This document shows positions 34,769 through 44,416 of a stretch of 64,000 nt of DNA, in pieces. Under the pieces are notes generated by a model that saw only the letters and a program-made list of their open reading frames with translations, was not told where the DNA came from and did no database searches. The stretch comes from JANNMJ01 sp031397815. GTDB lineage: Bacteria; Bacteroidota; Bacteroidia; Cytophagales; Hymenobacteraceae. Within the stretch, counting starts at the first letter, position 1. Every line of letters begins with the position of its first letter. The stretch covers positions 1 through 64,000 of the forward strand of contig JANNMJ010000196.1 in the NCBI GenBank assembly GCA_031397815.1, read 5' to 3'. Both the position numbers and the translations under genes were made by a program.

Positions 34769-36603
34769 TTACACCAGAAGAAAATCAGTTCGACGATTTG
34801 CTGCGCGATGCCTTCAAAGGGTTTCGCTCGGAGCCGGATGCCAGCGTTTGGCCCGGTATCGAAGCCGCCGTGCGGCCCCAGCCGCCTACGCTCTGGCAAC
34901 GGCTGCGGCCGGTGGGTTTGGGCGTCTTCATCGGCGCGTTTATGATGGGCCTCGTGCCGCACGATAAAGCGAACCGCCTCGGCCAAGAGGGGCAGCCGAC
35001 GAGTGCGACGCACGCATCAACCGCGCCTGCTTCGGCCCCGATTTCGGCACCTGTTTCGGCTTCTCTGCCGACACTGCCCGCCGCTACGGTCGCGCCCGTT
35101 ACTACCCCGGCACTTGCTGCTGCTCCTGCTCTCACTGCTCCCGTAAAGGCCGCGCCGGTGCGCGTGACGCATTTTCAGACGAATTCAACGCCGTCGGTTT
35201 CGGTTGACCCAACCCGCGTTTCAACCCCGACGGTTACCCTTCCGTCGGTGGCTACGCCGGGCATCGCAGTGGCGCCGACGGTGCCGGTGGGCCTGACGAA
35301 CTACTCGGGAAGTTTGAGCGCCGGAGTATCGGGCAACGGGGTAGGAAGCGACGGCGGGAACGTCGTCGGCAACGTCAGCCCGCCGATGGATTCGGTGGCG
35401 CACCCCGCGCCGGTGAGCGTGATGACGCGGCCGTGGCAAGCCGGTTTCGGACTGGATACGGCGCTCCACACCGCCCTCACGCGGCAAGTGCTGCCCGAGC
35501 GGATGACCGATAATGGACCGGAATCGACGACGGCCAGCGCGTCAGCAGCGTCCATTTCCTCACTCGATTCCACCGAAAAAACCCGTATCCGACGGCTGCT
35601 TTTGGCCGAAGCCGTGGTGCTGCAAACCCTCACGCAGCGCAACGACAGCCTCCTGCGGACGCTGAGCGAAGAACCCGTCCGCGCGCCCGTCATCGTGGCT
35701 GCTCTGATGACCGACACGGACACGACCGCCGCCGCCGACCTCCCCCCGAACCGGCTGCCCGTCCCGCAGCCGTGGGGGCTGATGGTGGCCGGGGAGCTGA
35801 TGCCCGGCTGGGGCACCCTGCCGGGGTACGATGAGCACACCACCGAGAAGCTCGGCCCCAGCCGGGCGCTTTCGGTGAGCCTGACCCGGCAGCTTACCGA
35901 CCGGTGGCGCCTGCGGGCGGGCGTGGGCGAAGCCGTGGCGCGCACGCAGCTCGATTACCAGCGCGAAAAGATCGGTCAAACCGTCCGCTTCGATACCACC
36001 CAGACCTTGCAGACGGACGTTCACGCCAGTTACGATACCACGTTTATGGTGCAGGTGACGTCGGTGATGCATCTGGAGCCAGTGCTCAACAACATCGGCC
36101 AAATCATCGGGTACGATACGTCTTACATCGCCGTCCGCGACACTTCTTACCAAGTCGTCATCTCGCACGATACCCTGCGAACTTACCGCAACACCGTAAC
36201 CAACCGGATCGATACGTGGCGCGAGCGGCAAAACCTGCGCCTCCGGCCCGAATACCGGTTCTGGACGCTCCCCTTCGCCGGGCAATACGTGCTGCTGACG
36301 CGCGGGCGGCTCCGCCTCGGCGTGAGCGCGGGTGGTCAAGTGCTCTTCTTCCGGGGCGGCACCCGCCCCACCCGGCGCGGCGACGAGTACGTGCTCGAAA
36401 AAGTCGGGCCGCGCGATGGGCCGTTCCGCCCCGTCAGTCTGGCGTGGCAGAGCAGCGCCGACGTGGAATGGCGCTTTACGCCCCGTCTGAGCGCCTCCGT
36501 AGCGCCGGGCTTGCGCGGCTGGGCCATCCGGCCCGAGCGTGGCCTGAGCAAAGGCGCCCGTCCGCTGCCGAGCGTGCAGGTCGGGCTTATCTGGGGTTTT
36601 TAA
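34765..36603 (+). CDS. Putative anti-sigma-like inner-membrane/outer-membrane barrel fusion protein (paralogue)
   Basis: A 612-residue protein with the same plan as 14376-16097. A short cytoplasmic N-terminus (MITPEENQFDDLLRDAFKGF ... DASVWPGIEAAV) is followed by one transmembrane segment (LRPVGLGVFIGAFMMGLVP). A long Ala/Pro/Thr/Ser-rich stretch (about 70-290) and a short coiled segment (LLLAEAVVLQTLTQRNDSLLRTL) come next. The C-terminal barrel-like region shares strands with its paralogue (LRPEYRFWTLPFAGQYVLLTRGRLRLGVSAGGQVLFFRGGT, DGPFRPVSLAWQSSADVEWRFTPRLSASVAP) and ends in VGLIWGF. Together these predict a protein anchored in both membranes. Coupling to a sigma gene in both copies suggests it controls that sigma factor. 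The stretch after it, 36604-36977, holds one GTCATTGCGAGG element and a T-rich leader. Confidence 0.7.
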   Translation: MITPEENQFDDLLRDAFKGFRSEPDASVWPGIEAAVRPQPPTLWQRLRPVGLGVFIGAFMMGLVPHDKANRLGQEGQPTSATHASTAPASAPISAPVSASLPTLPAATVAPVTTPALAAAPALTAPVKAAPVRVTHFQTNSTPSVSVDPTRVSTPTVTLPSVATPGIAVAPTVPVGLTNYSGSLSAGVSGNGVGSDGGNVVGNVSPPMDSVAHPAPVSVMTRPWQAGFGLDTALHTALTRQVLPERMTDNGPESTTASASAASISSLDSTEKTRIRRLLLAEAVVLQTLTQRNDSLLRTLSEEPVRAPVIVAALMTDTDTTAAADLPPNRLPVPQPWGLMVAGELMPGWGTLPGYDEHTTEKLGPSRALSVSLTRQLTDRWRLRAGVGEAVARTQLDYQREKIGQTVRFDTTQTLQTDVHASYDTTFMVQVTSVMHLEPVLNNIGQIIGYDTSYIAVRDTSYQVVISHDTLRTYRNTVTNRIDTWRERQNLRLRPEYRFWTLPFAGQYVLLTRGRLRLGVSAGGQVLFFRGGTRPTRRGDEYVLEKVGPRDGPFRPVSLAWQSSADVEWRFTPRLSASVAPGLRGWAIRPERGLSKGARPLPSVQVGLIWGF

Positions 36604-36760
36604 GGGGATGATGGAAGAGGGGGGAAGTAGTCTGTCTGAAATAATTTCCGAAGAGCAGGCAGTATTTTATGAAGTCTGGCTGTCTGATGGGAAACGCCTT
36701 CGAAATGGCTGAAAAGCTCAGGAGATTAAATATCCACTTAGCAGTAATCAACTAGCGTTT

Positions 36761-36868
36761 TGTCATTGCGAGGAGGCTTTGCGACGAAGCAATCCTCATA
36801 GGATGGGGGTGTTGGCTCAACCGCTGCGCTGGTGCAACGAGGTTTGCTTCGCTCCGCTCGCAATGACA
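36761..36868. repeat. GTCATTGCGAGG inverted-repeat element, copy 1
   Basis: TGTCATTGCG at the left and CGCAATGACA at the right, 108 bp overall, with AGGAGGCTTTGCGACGAAGC and related sequence inside. A second copy is at 45905-46017. This repeat type, beginning TGTCATTGCGAG, is dispersed in many bacterial genomes. Confidence 0.75.
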
Positions 36869-36977
36869 GACTTTATCTACGATTACTTCTGAACGGATAC
36901 TTGTCCGCAGGCCGAGCGTGTTTCTTTTTCCTCCTTTTTTTTCATCCCTCCCCACATTACTTTTTCCGCGTGCCGTT

Positions 36978-39900
36978 ATGACTAAAATTCACCTATTTTC
37001 TCGGCTGGTGCCGGTGATATTCGGCGGCTCCCTGCTCGTCGTTTCGGCGGCGATGGGGCAAGGGGGGCCGGGTGGCCCCGGACCGGGTGTCCCCGGACCG
37101 GGCGGTCCTCCTACCGGCGGCAACACCGACCCTAAAGTCATGGCCGTGGGGCCGGCGTACAATGCGTCGGCAGCGGCGCTGGGATCGGATGTGCAGTTTT
37201 TCTTCCGCAAGCCGGTTGTGCTGACGGGCGGATCGCCGCTGATGGTGCGCGGGGCGCAGAGCGGCGGCCGAAGTGGCACGGTCATCGGCTCGGGCACGCG
37301 GCAGGTTCGCTTCAATCCGACGCAGAGCTGGTTGCCGGGCGAAGAAGTAACCGTCGTGTACCGCTCGCTTCCGGGGACGGTGGATCATGCGGTGCCTCTC
37401 TCTGAGATTACGCAGCCGATAACGTACCGTTTCCGGGCCGCCACCGCCTCCGCCGCCGGGCCACTGACCGCGCAAGCCGCCCCGATTGCTACGGGCATAA
37501 GCGCCCGCCAAGTGGAAGTAGCTGATCTCGACAACGACGGCGATATGGATATCGTCCTCGTCGGCACGGCCAGCGGCATCGGCCAAGTACAGGTATTGCA
37601 GCGCGGCGCCACAGGTTACACGCTGCTGACAACCCTCGTCGTGTCGGTCGACGCCAACATCGCCCTCGGCGATGTAAACAATGACGGACTGACCGATTTA
37701 GCCGTCTCCGACGCTGACGCATTCACGGCCCTCGTCAAGATTTACCGCAACCCCGGCACTGGCGTTTTCACGACGGGCACCGGCCTTTCCTCGCAAGTGA
37801 CCTTTGGGCCGGGCGCCCGGGGGATGCGGCTGGTCGATCTGGATTTTGATGGCTTCCTCGATCTGGTGGCCGTCAATTCCAACGGCTCTATGTCGGAACG
37901 GCTCAATGATGGCACTGGGCTGATGAACGCCTCCAATGGGAGCAACATCATTACCCGAATCGCGGATGTGCAGACCGTGCTGCCGTATTCCACGGTCAAT
38001 GGAGAGTATGACCGCTTTCTGGTGGGCACGCTCGGGCAGGTGAACATGTATAAAACCAATGGCGTGGGTGATCCGAGCGGGATATCCATGACCATTAACT
38101 CCACCAACGTGCCGGTGGTAGATCTGGCCGCTGGTGATTTCACCGGTGATTCGCTGGCGGATGTGGTGATGGTGACGACGGACGGCGTGAAAGTGGCTAC
38201 GCAGCAGCGTAACGGCAGCTACTCCGTAGTGACGCTGCTGAGCAACACGTTCGTGCCGATGGCGAAACCGGGCGACCTCGACGGCGACGGCGACCTCGAT
38301 ATCGTGGTGCCGTTCCTGAACGGGGTGCTCGTGTTCCGCAACGACGGCTCCGGCTCGTTCACGCAGGAGCCGTTGATTCCGGTCAATGCGCCCAACAGCA
38401 TGCCGAACGCCCTCGCCCTCGCCGACCTGAACGGCGACGGCACCCTCGATATCGTCACCGCCAATGAGCTGACGACCAATAGCGCGTCGGTGCTGCTGAA
38501 CTCGGCGCCGAATGGCAGCCGGAGCGCGGTGGTGAACACCGTGCGGCAGCTTTCCGGTGATTACGACGATGTGACCGTGACCGGCTCCGGCACGCTCATC
38601 CTCGGCGCCGACCTCACCATCACGGGTACCCTGACGGTTCAGAACGGTGGTACGCTGCGCCCGGCCGGTTACCGGCTACAAGGAGCAGGGGCCGTGGTGG
38701 TGCAGGCGGGCGCAACCGTCGAGGTGTATTCGGCGGATGGCTTGCGCACGACCGGCGCTTTCGGCGATGTGCAGAACACGGGGGCGCGCAGCTTCAGCCC
38801 CGGTGCGCGGTACGTCTATAAGGGCACCGAAGCGCAGCAAACCGGCCCCGGCCTGACGAGCACCGTGCTCGATCTGGTCGTCGATAACCCACAAGGCGTC
38901 ACCCTGACGAACCCGACGAGCATCACCCGCGCGGTGGTCCTCACGAATGGGAACCTGATTTCGAATGGCCGCCTGACCCTGTTGGGCACGGCCACGGGCA
39001 CCGCCCTCGTGGTGAATACGCTGGGCGCCGTGGTGGGCAACGCCACGATGCAGCGTTACAGCAGCAGCGCCCTGACGGGCTACCGGCACGTATCGGCGCC
39101 CGTGAGCAACACCACGTTTGCTGACCTCGCCACGCCCGGTTTCACGCCCCGCGTGCAGCCGCTTTACAACACCAACCCGGCCGCCGTACCCGCCGCGAGC
39201 TACCCGAACATCTTCAGCTACAACGAGACGCGCCTGACCGGCACCGGCGCCACGGCGGCTTTCGGACAGGGGTATATGTCGCCGACGGCGCTCACCGACC
39301 CGATGGCCGTTGGCAAAGGCTACACGGTGTATCTGCCGCCTACGGCGAAGCCCGATTTCGTGGGCACGCTCAACACTGATACCATCAGCAGCGGCCCGCT
39401 GACGCGGGGTAGCCTGACGGAATCGGGGTGGCATCTGCTCGGTAACCCGTACCCGTCGCCGCTGGATTGGGACGTGATTGCGTCCTCGTTCCCGGGCGCT
39501 ATCAGCCGCGAAGTATTCGTGTTCCGGCCCACCGGCGGCAGCTCCGGCACGTACGTATCGCGCCTGAACGGCGTGAGCACCACCGACCCGAACGGCGTTT
39601 TGGTGGGTGGCTGGATTGGGGCGATGCAGGGCTTTTTCGTGCGTGTCAACACGCCCGGCACCACCAGCTTCAAATTCACCAACACGGCCCGGCAAACGAG
39701 CTTGCTGAGCACGGCCGCTTACCGCACCGCCGCCATTCCGCAGGTGCATTTGAGCCTGACCGCTGCCGCCGATCCCGCCCAGACCGACTACGCCGCCGTG
39801 TACTGCGCGGCTGATGCCACCCTCGGCTTCGACGCTCAGCTCGATGCTGCCAAACAGCGGAGCGTCGGCACGGCGCCGTCGGTCTTCACGCGGCCCGTCG

Positions 39901-40439
39901 GGGCGCTTGATGAGCTGGCGATCAATGGCATCGGTCTGCTCACGGGCGGCGCGGATGTGGTGCTGCCGATTGGCTTGGTGATTCCCGTGGGCGGCACGTA
40001 CTCCCTCGGCGCCACCGCCGCCGACCTGCCCGCCGGCTACCGCGTCTTTCTCGACGATGCCCTCACCGGCACCTCCCACGAGCTGACCAACGCGCCGTAT
40101 GCCCTCACGCTCCCCGTGGGCGAAGTGGCGCCCGGTCGTCTGCACCTGCGCCTCACGACGGGCGGCGTCCTCGGCCTGTCGGCCCAGCAAGCAGCCCAGA
40201 ACCTCGCCCAAAACCTCGCCCTCAGCCCGAACCCGGCGCACGGGGCCGTGGTGGTGTCGCTGAGCGAGAAATCGACCGAAAACTCCACCGCCACCCTCCT
40301 CGATGTGCGCGGCGCGGTGGTCCGGACGGTGCGTTTCGGTGCCGGTGCTTCGAGCGTCAGTGTGCCGCTCACGGATTTGGCGCCGGGCGTGTACGTGGTG
40401 CGCGTCGGGAGCCGCACGAAGCGCTTGGTGGTTCAATAG
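36978..40439 (+). CDS. T9SS-secreted FG-GAP/VCBS-repeat protein
   Basis: A 1,153-residue secreted protein. The signal peptide is MTKIHLFSRLVPVIFGGSLLVVSAAMGQ, followed by a Gly/Pro-rich linker (GGPGGPGPGVPGPGGPP). An Ig-like SbsA-type domain comes next (NASAAALGSDVQFFFRKPVVLTGGSPL, about 80-160). FG-GAP/VCBS propeller repeats follow, with calcium-type motifs DLDNDGDMDIV, DVNNDGLTDLA, DLDFDGFLDLV, DLDGDGDLDIV and DLNGDGTLDIV (about 180-520). A large region is of the kind found in cytophagal T9SS cargo (GWHLLGNPYPSPLDWD). A type-A sorting domain closes the protein (LSPNPAHGAVVVSLSEKSTE ... VYVVRVGSRTKRLVVQ). The ATG at 36978 is chosen to place the signal peptide first. It lies 80 bp ahead of another T9SS cargo gene on the same strand. 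Confidence 0.88.
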   Translation: MTKIHLFSRLVPVIFGGSLLVVSAAMGQGGPGGPGPGVPGPGGPPTGGNTDPKVMAVGPAYNASAAALGSDVQFFFRKPVVLTGGSPLMVRGAQSGGRSGTVIGSGTRQVRFNPTQSWLPGEEVTVVYRSLPGTVDHAVPLSEITQPITYRFRAATASAAGPLTAQAAPIATGISARQVEVADLDNDGDMDIVLVGTASGIGQVQVLQRGATGYTLLTTLVVSVDANIALGDVNNDGLTDLAVSDADAFTALVKIYRNPGTGVFTTGTGLSSQVTFGPGARGMRLVDLDFDGFLDLVAVNSNGSMSERLNDGTGLMNASNGSNIITRIADVQTVLPYSTVNGEYDRFLVGTLGQVNMYKTNGVGDPSGISMTINSTNVPVVDLAAGDFTGDSLADVVMVTTDGVKVATQQRNGSYSVVTLLSNTFVPMAKPGDLDGDGDLDIVVPFLNGVLVFRNDGSGSFTQEPLIPVNAPNSMPNALALADLNGDGTLDIVTANELTTNSASVLLNSAPNGSRSAVVNTVRQLSGDYDDVTVTGSGTLILGADLTITGTLTVQNGGTLRPAGYRLQGAGAVVVQAGATVEVYSADGLRTTGAFGDVQNTGARSFSPGARYVYKGTEAQQTGPGLTSTVLDLVVDNPQGVTLTNPTSITRAVVLTNGNLISNGRLTLLGTATGTALVVNTLGAVVGNATMQRYSSSALTGYRHVSAPVSNTTFADLATPGFTPRVQPLYNTNPAAVPAASYPNIFSYNETRLTGTGATAAFGQGYMSPTALTDPMAVGKGYTVYLPPTAKPDFVGTLNTDTISSGPLTRGSLTESGWHLLGNPYPSPLDWDVIASSFPGAISREVFVFRPTGGSSGTYVSRLNGVSTTDPNGVLVGGWIGAMQGFFVRVNTPGTTSFKFTNTARQTSLLSTAAYRTAAIPQVHLSLTAAADPAQTDYAAVYCAADATLGFDAQLDAAKQRSVGTAPSVFTRPVGALDELAINGIGLLTGGADVVLPIGLVIPVGGTYSLGATAADLPAGYRVFLDDALTGTSHELTNAPYALTLPVGEVAPGRLHLRLTTGGVLGLSAQQAAQNLAQNLALSPNPAHGAVVVSLSEKSTENSTATLLDVRGAVVRTVRFGAGASSVSVPLTDLAPGVYVVRVGSRTKRLVVQ

Positions 40440-40519
40440 CGTCAATCGGTCAGTGTCCGCAGTGCCGGGTTTCCGGTGCTGCGGGTGCTACCCCACTCGC
40501 TCTTTTTCTATTTTTAGCG

Positions 40520-43387
40520 ATGCGAACGCGACCTAAATCCCTCCTGCTCGGCAGGGGGCGGAGAAGCCTTCTGCTGCTCCTGCTGGCGCTGCTGAGCGTC
40601 ATTCCGATAGCGCGTGCCCAGCAATTTCAATGGGCCGACGCTATCTACAACCCGCCCGGCACCGGCTCGGCGTGGGTGAATTCGGCGGCCCTCGATGAAG
40701 CGGGGAATGCCTATGTCAGTTTCGGTGGAATCGGTGATTTGCGCTTCGGCGGAGCCGATTCTATTGCCCTCGACCCGAACCCGCGCGCCTTCCTGGCGCA
40801 GTACCGCACGGGCGGCACGCTGGGCTGGGTGAAGCGCGGTCTGACCGCCGCGCACCTGCTCACCAACGCCGAAGGCGATGTGTTCGCGACGGGCACCTTC
40901 TCAGGGCGCCTCGTCATCGACGGCACCACCCTCACCACCTCCGGCACCGATTATTACGCGGCCCGCTGGACGAGCGCCGGGGTGCTACGCTGGGCCGTGC
41001 AAGGCGGGGCGAGTGGCAGCGGCGGCGACCGCACGCCCGCCCACCTCGCGCTCGATGCGCTCAGCAACGTGTACCTGACGGGCCAGTTCAGCGGCGTATC
41101 AAGCTTCGGCTCGGGGGCGTTTACGCTGACGCCCACGAGCGGCACGGGCGCCAATTCGTCGTCGGCGTTCGTGGTGAAGCTCACCGGGGCGAACGGCGCG
41201 GCGCAGTGGGCCGTCGGGACTGCCAACGCGGCCGTGGCGGGGGCTACCAGCCGGGGCCAACGCCTCGGCACCGACCAAAGCGGTCGGGTGTACGTGCTGG
41301 GGTTGTATGCCTTCGGAAGCGGAATGACCGGCCCGAGCGGCAGTGTGACATTTCCGGTGCCGCCGGGCAGTGCCGAGCAGCTTTTCTGGCTGAAACTCGA
41401 TGCGGCCGGTCAGCCCGAAGCCGCCCGCGCCTTGCCGCTGCCGCCGCCGGGCACCGAGCCGGGCTTCGCCGTGGATGCCACCGGGTACGCCTACCTCGCG
41501 AACACCTTCCAAGGGACCGTCGATTTCGGCGGACAAACCCTGACCGCCGGGGGCGGCGAAGACACGTACGTCGCCCGGTTCGACCCAAACGGCGTCCTGC
41601 AATGGACTAACCGCCTCGGCGGCACCACCCCGCTCGACCTCACCAACGCCACCGACCTCGCCCTCGACGCGCAGAACCGGGTAATGGTCGCGGGCTTTTT
41701 CCAGGGGCAAGCGGCCACCGGCACCGGCCCCGCCAGCGTGACCTTCGGCGCCCCGTTCCACCCCACGCTCAACCCCGATTTAGACCCCTACCTCGCCGTC
41801 TTCGACCAGCTCACCGGCACCCCGCAATGGGCCTTGACCGGCGGCGGCGCGGCCGACGAAGAAGGCAGCCGGGTGGCGGTCAGCACCACGGGCAACGTGC
41901 TGCTGGTGGGCCGCACGCTGAGCGATACCGCGCGTTTCGGCGGCGCCACGGTGGGCGCGCTGCTGAACCCGACGCCGAAGGTTTTCGTGGCCTACGGGCT
42001 GTCGGGGCACAATACGCTGCGCGGGAAAGCCTTCGTCGATACCAACGCCGACGGCCTCCAGAACCCCGGCGAGACCGGTTACGCGGGCGGCGTTTTGGTG
42101 AATGTGCTGGCCGGAACCACCGTGGTCGCCACTGCGCGTACCCAGCCCGACGGCTCCTACGAGACCGCCGTGCCGCTCGGCACGTTCACGACTGCCCTGC
42201 CCGCGCCGCCGCCGCACCACACGGTCGTGGCGAGCGGCCCGACCGGCACCACCTTCAACACCTACGGCAATCTGGCGACCGCCGCTACCTACGCCCTCCA
42301 ACCGCTGCCCGGCCTTACCGACGTGCAGGTACTCCTGACGCCGCTGAGCCGCGTGCGCGCCGGGCGGCTGGCGCCGTACCGGATTGCGTTCCGCAACGTC
42401 GGCACCACCACCATCGCCTCGGGGCAGGTGACGCTGCAATTCGAGCCGCTGCTGAACTACCTCGGCTCCACGCCCACGGCCACCCGCGCCGGCACCACCC
42501 TCACTTGGACGTACGCCAACCTCGCGCCCGGCCAAACGCGCTCGCTCGAAGCCCTTTTCAGCTTGCCCACCACGGCCCCGCTCGGCGATTCTATTCGGTG
42601 CGTTGCCACAATTACGACGCCCTTCCCCGACGCCACTCCGGCCGACAACTCCGAGGCGAACCGGCGAGTCATCACCGGCTCGTTCGACCCAAATCTCCTC
42701 GAAGTCAATTACGACGAGATGACGACGACGCAGGTCGGCGGCGGCGAATGGGTGCAGTACACGGTGCATTTTCAGAATCTGGGGACCGACACGGCCTTCA
42801 GCGTGATGGTCATCGACTCGCTGCCGACCAACCGGCTCAACGTCGCGACGTTGCAGTTTCAATCGTCGTCGCACTCGCTCGTCTGGTGGACTCCCGGTCC
42901 GAACGGCGTCCTGACCGTCGAGTTCCCCAATATTCTCCTGCCGAATCAGGCGAACGACGCGATTCGCTCCAACGGGCACGTCCGGTTTCGGGCACGGCCG
43001 CTGCCGTGGCTGGCCATCGGGGAGCGGATTCAGAATCGGGCGTTTCTCTATTTCGACTACAATCCGCACCTCGCCACCAACACCGCCTCCACGCTCATCA
43101 CCGGCGTGACAGGCCTGCCGGATTCGCCGCTTTCGCAGTCGCTCCTCGCCACCGCGTGGCCGAACCCCGCCACCGACCACCTCACCATCGAAGGCTGGCT
43201 CCCCGACACCGGCCCCCTCACCCTGCGCCTCTTTGACGCGGCCGGGCGGACCGTCAGCACCCGGCAAACCCCCCACGGCGGCGCCATCCGGCAAGAGCTG
43301 GACGTCCGCACCCTACCCCCGGGCCTCTACCTACTGGAGCTGCGGTGCGGCGCCACCAAGCTCACCAAGCGCGTGGTCATCGAGTAA
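40520..43387 (+). CDS. T9SS-secreted propeller-repeat protein (paralogue of 11106)
   Basis: A 955-residue secreted protein with the signal peptide SLLLLLLALLSVIPIARAQ. SBBP-like repeats include ALDEAGNAYVSFGG, ALDALSNVYLTGQF, GTDQSGRVYVLGLY, AVDATGYAYLANTF and ALDAQNRVMVAGFF. It then has the same module series as 11106-13928: GKAFVDTNADGLQNPGETGY, a DUF11-like sandwich, ITGSFDPNLLEVNYDEMTTTQVGGGEWVQYTVHFQN, and AFLYFDYNPHLATNTASTLI. The C-terminal sorting domain is ATAWPNPATDHLTIEGWLPDTG ... GLYLLELRCGATKLTKRVVIE. Start ATG at 40520. The role is unknown, and the two paralogues may be exchangeable surface proteins. Confidence 0.88.
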   Translation: MRTRPKSLLLGRGRRSLLLLLLALLSVIPIARAQQFQWADAIYNPPGTGSAWVNSAALDEAGNAYVSFGGIGDLRFGGADSIALDPNPRAFLAQYRTGGTLGWVKRGLTAAHLLTNAEGDVFATGTFSGRLVIDGTTLTTSGTDYYAARWTSAGVLRWAVQGGASGSGGDRTPAHLALDALSNVYLTGQFSGVSSFGSGAFTLTPTSGTGANSSSAFVVKLTGANGAAQWAVGTANAAVAGATSRGQRLGTDQSGRVYVLGLYAFGSGMTGPSGSVTFPVPPGSAEQLFWLKLDAAGQPEAARALPLPPPGTEPGFAVDATGYAYLANTFQGTVDFGGQTLTAGGGEDTYVARFDPNGVLQWTNRLGGTTPLDLTNATDLALDAQNRVMVAGFFQGQAATGTGPASVTFGAPFHPTLNPDLDPYLAVFDQLTGTPQWALTGGGAADEEGSRVAVSTTGNVLLVGRTLSDTARFGGATVGALLNPTPKVFVAYGLSGHNTLRGKAFVDTNADGLQNPGETGYAGGVLVNVLAGTTVVATARTQPDGSYETAVPLGTFTTALPAPPPHHTVVASGPTGTTFNTYGNLATAATYALQPLPGLTDVQVLLTPLSRVRAGRLAPYRIAFRNVGTTTIASGQVTLQFEPLLNYLGSTPTATRAGTTLTWTYANLAPGQTRSLEALFSLPTTAPLGDSIRCVATITTPFPDATPADNSEANRRVITGSFDPNLLEVNYDEMTTTQVGGGEWVQYTVHFQNLGTDTAFSVMVIDSLPTNRLNVATLQFQSSSHSLVWWTPGPNGVLTVEFPNILLPNQANDAIRSNGHVRFRARPLPWLAIGERIQNRAFLYFDYNPHLATNTASTLITGVTGLPDSPLSQSLLATAWPNPATDHLTIEGWLPDTGPLTLRLFDAAGRTVSTRQTPHGGAIRQELDVRTLPPGLYLLELRCGATKLTKRVVIE

Positions 43388-43465
43388 ACCTCTGCCGATC
43401 CCGGTTTGATAGGCCAAACCAATCGAGCTTCTTCCCCCTTTAATTGACTGTTTCACCACGCCCGG

Positions 43466-43504
43466 CGTCCGCCGTTGGATAGAGATCCGACGGCGGACGT
43501 TTTG
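43466..43504 (+). terminator. Terminator after the T9SS gene
   Basis: CGTCCGCCGTTGGAT pairs with ATCCGACGGCGGACG, with one mismatch, around AGAG and is followed by TTTT. It lies 79 bp after the stop at 43387. Confidence 0.8.
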
Positions 43505-43572
43505 CGTCAGCCAACCGCGATTCCCGGATTCCATTCGATTTCGAAATTCATTACCCGCTCCCCAAATACCCC

Positions 43573-43970
43573 GGTGGGGTCTGACCCCACCCAGCTTGGG
43601 TCTGACTCCACCGGGTTTGGGTCTGACCCCACCCAGCTTGGGTCTGACCCCACCGGGTTTGGGTCTGACCCCACCCAGCTTGGGTCTGACCCCACCCAGC
43701 TTGGGTCTGACCCCACCCAGCTTGGGTCTGACCCCACCTAGGTTCCAAAAAAGGGCAGTGAGTTTGGGTCTGACCCCACCTAGGTTCCAAAAAAGGGCAG
43801 CTAGGTTCCAAAAAAGGGCAGCTAGGTTCCAAAAAAGGGCAGCTAGGTTCCAAAAAAGGGCAGCTAGGTTCCAAAAAAGGGCAGTGAGTTTGGGTCTGAC
43901 CCCATCTGGCTCCCCAAAAAGGGCAGTGAGTTCGGGTCCGACCTCACCGAGTTCGGGTCTGACCCCACCG
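43573..43970. repeat. 21-bp minisatellite of two alternating unit types
   Basis: About nine copies of TGGGTCTGACCCCACCCAGCT (type A; variants end CCGGGTT) pass into about seven copies of AGGTTCCAAAAAAGGGCAGCT (type B). The array then returns to type A-like units with GAGTTCGGGTCTGACC. Type A contains the palindrome GGGTCTGACCC. All units are 21 bp, so long frames are open in both directions, but none looks like a protein. It fills the gap 43388-43994 between the T9SS gene terminator and moaE. Confidence 0.9.
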
Positions 43971-43994
43971 CATGCCACCCACTCTCGCCTGCCG

Positions 43995-44408
43995 TCAGGG
44001 GTGCGCCGCCACCCACGTCGTGCCGTCCTCGTACTCCTCTTTCTTCCAAATCGGCACCACTTCCTTCAGCGTATCAATAATGAACTGACACGCGGCGAAC
44101 GAATCGCCCCGGTGCGGCGTGCTGACGGCCACCACCACCGCCACATCGCCGATTTGCAGCGTCCCTTTTCGGTGGATGACCACGATGCGCGTCAGCATCG
44201 GCCAGCGTTCCTGCGCTTGCTCGGCCACCCGGCGGAGCTGGTGCAGCGCCATCGCATCATACGCCTCGTAATGGAGCTGCACCACCTTCCGCCCCGCGCT
44301 CCGGTTGCGAATGGTGCCGATAAAGGCATTGACCGCGCCCGCTTCGGGCGATTCGGCCGCTTGCAGCGCGGCGGCTACGTCGATGGGCTGGTCGGTGAGG
44401 GCGATCAT
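43995..44408 (-). CDS. moaE: Molybdopterin synthase catalytic subunit
   Basis: Large subunit of molybdopterin synthase, which adds two sulfurs to cyclic pyranopterin monophosphate. The 137 residues are normal for MoaE. Family motifs are AGAVNAFIGTIRNRSAGRKV, LHYEAYDAMA, RIVVIHRKGTLQIGDVAVVVAVSTPHRGDSF, and the active-site lysines in PIWKKEEYEDG. Its partner MoaD is just upstream on the same strand; a 77-bp palindromic repeat separates them. Confidence 0.95.
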   Translation of the reverse strand: MIALTDQPIDVAAALQAAESPEAGAVNAFIGTIRNRSAGRKVVQLHYEAYDAMALHQLRRVAEQAQERWPMLTRIVVIHRKGTLQIGDVAVVVAVSTPHRGDSFAACQFIIDTLKEVVPIWKKEEYEDGTTWVAAHP

Positions 44409-44416
44409 AAGAAAAG

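Noticed and set aside
38676..40445. A 589-codon open frame opposite the VCBS-repeat protein
   Set aside because: Antisense shadow of a gene with a signal peptide, repeats and a sorting domain; no support of its own.
43573..43970. CRISPR array
   Set aside because: Units are adjacent without unique spacers, and no cas genes are present.
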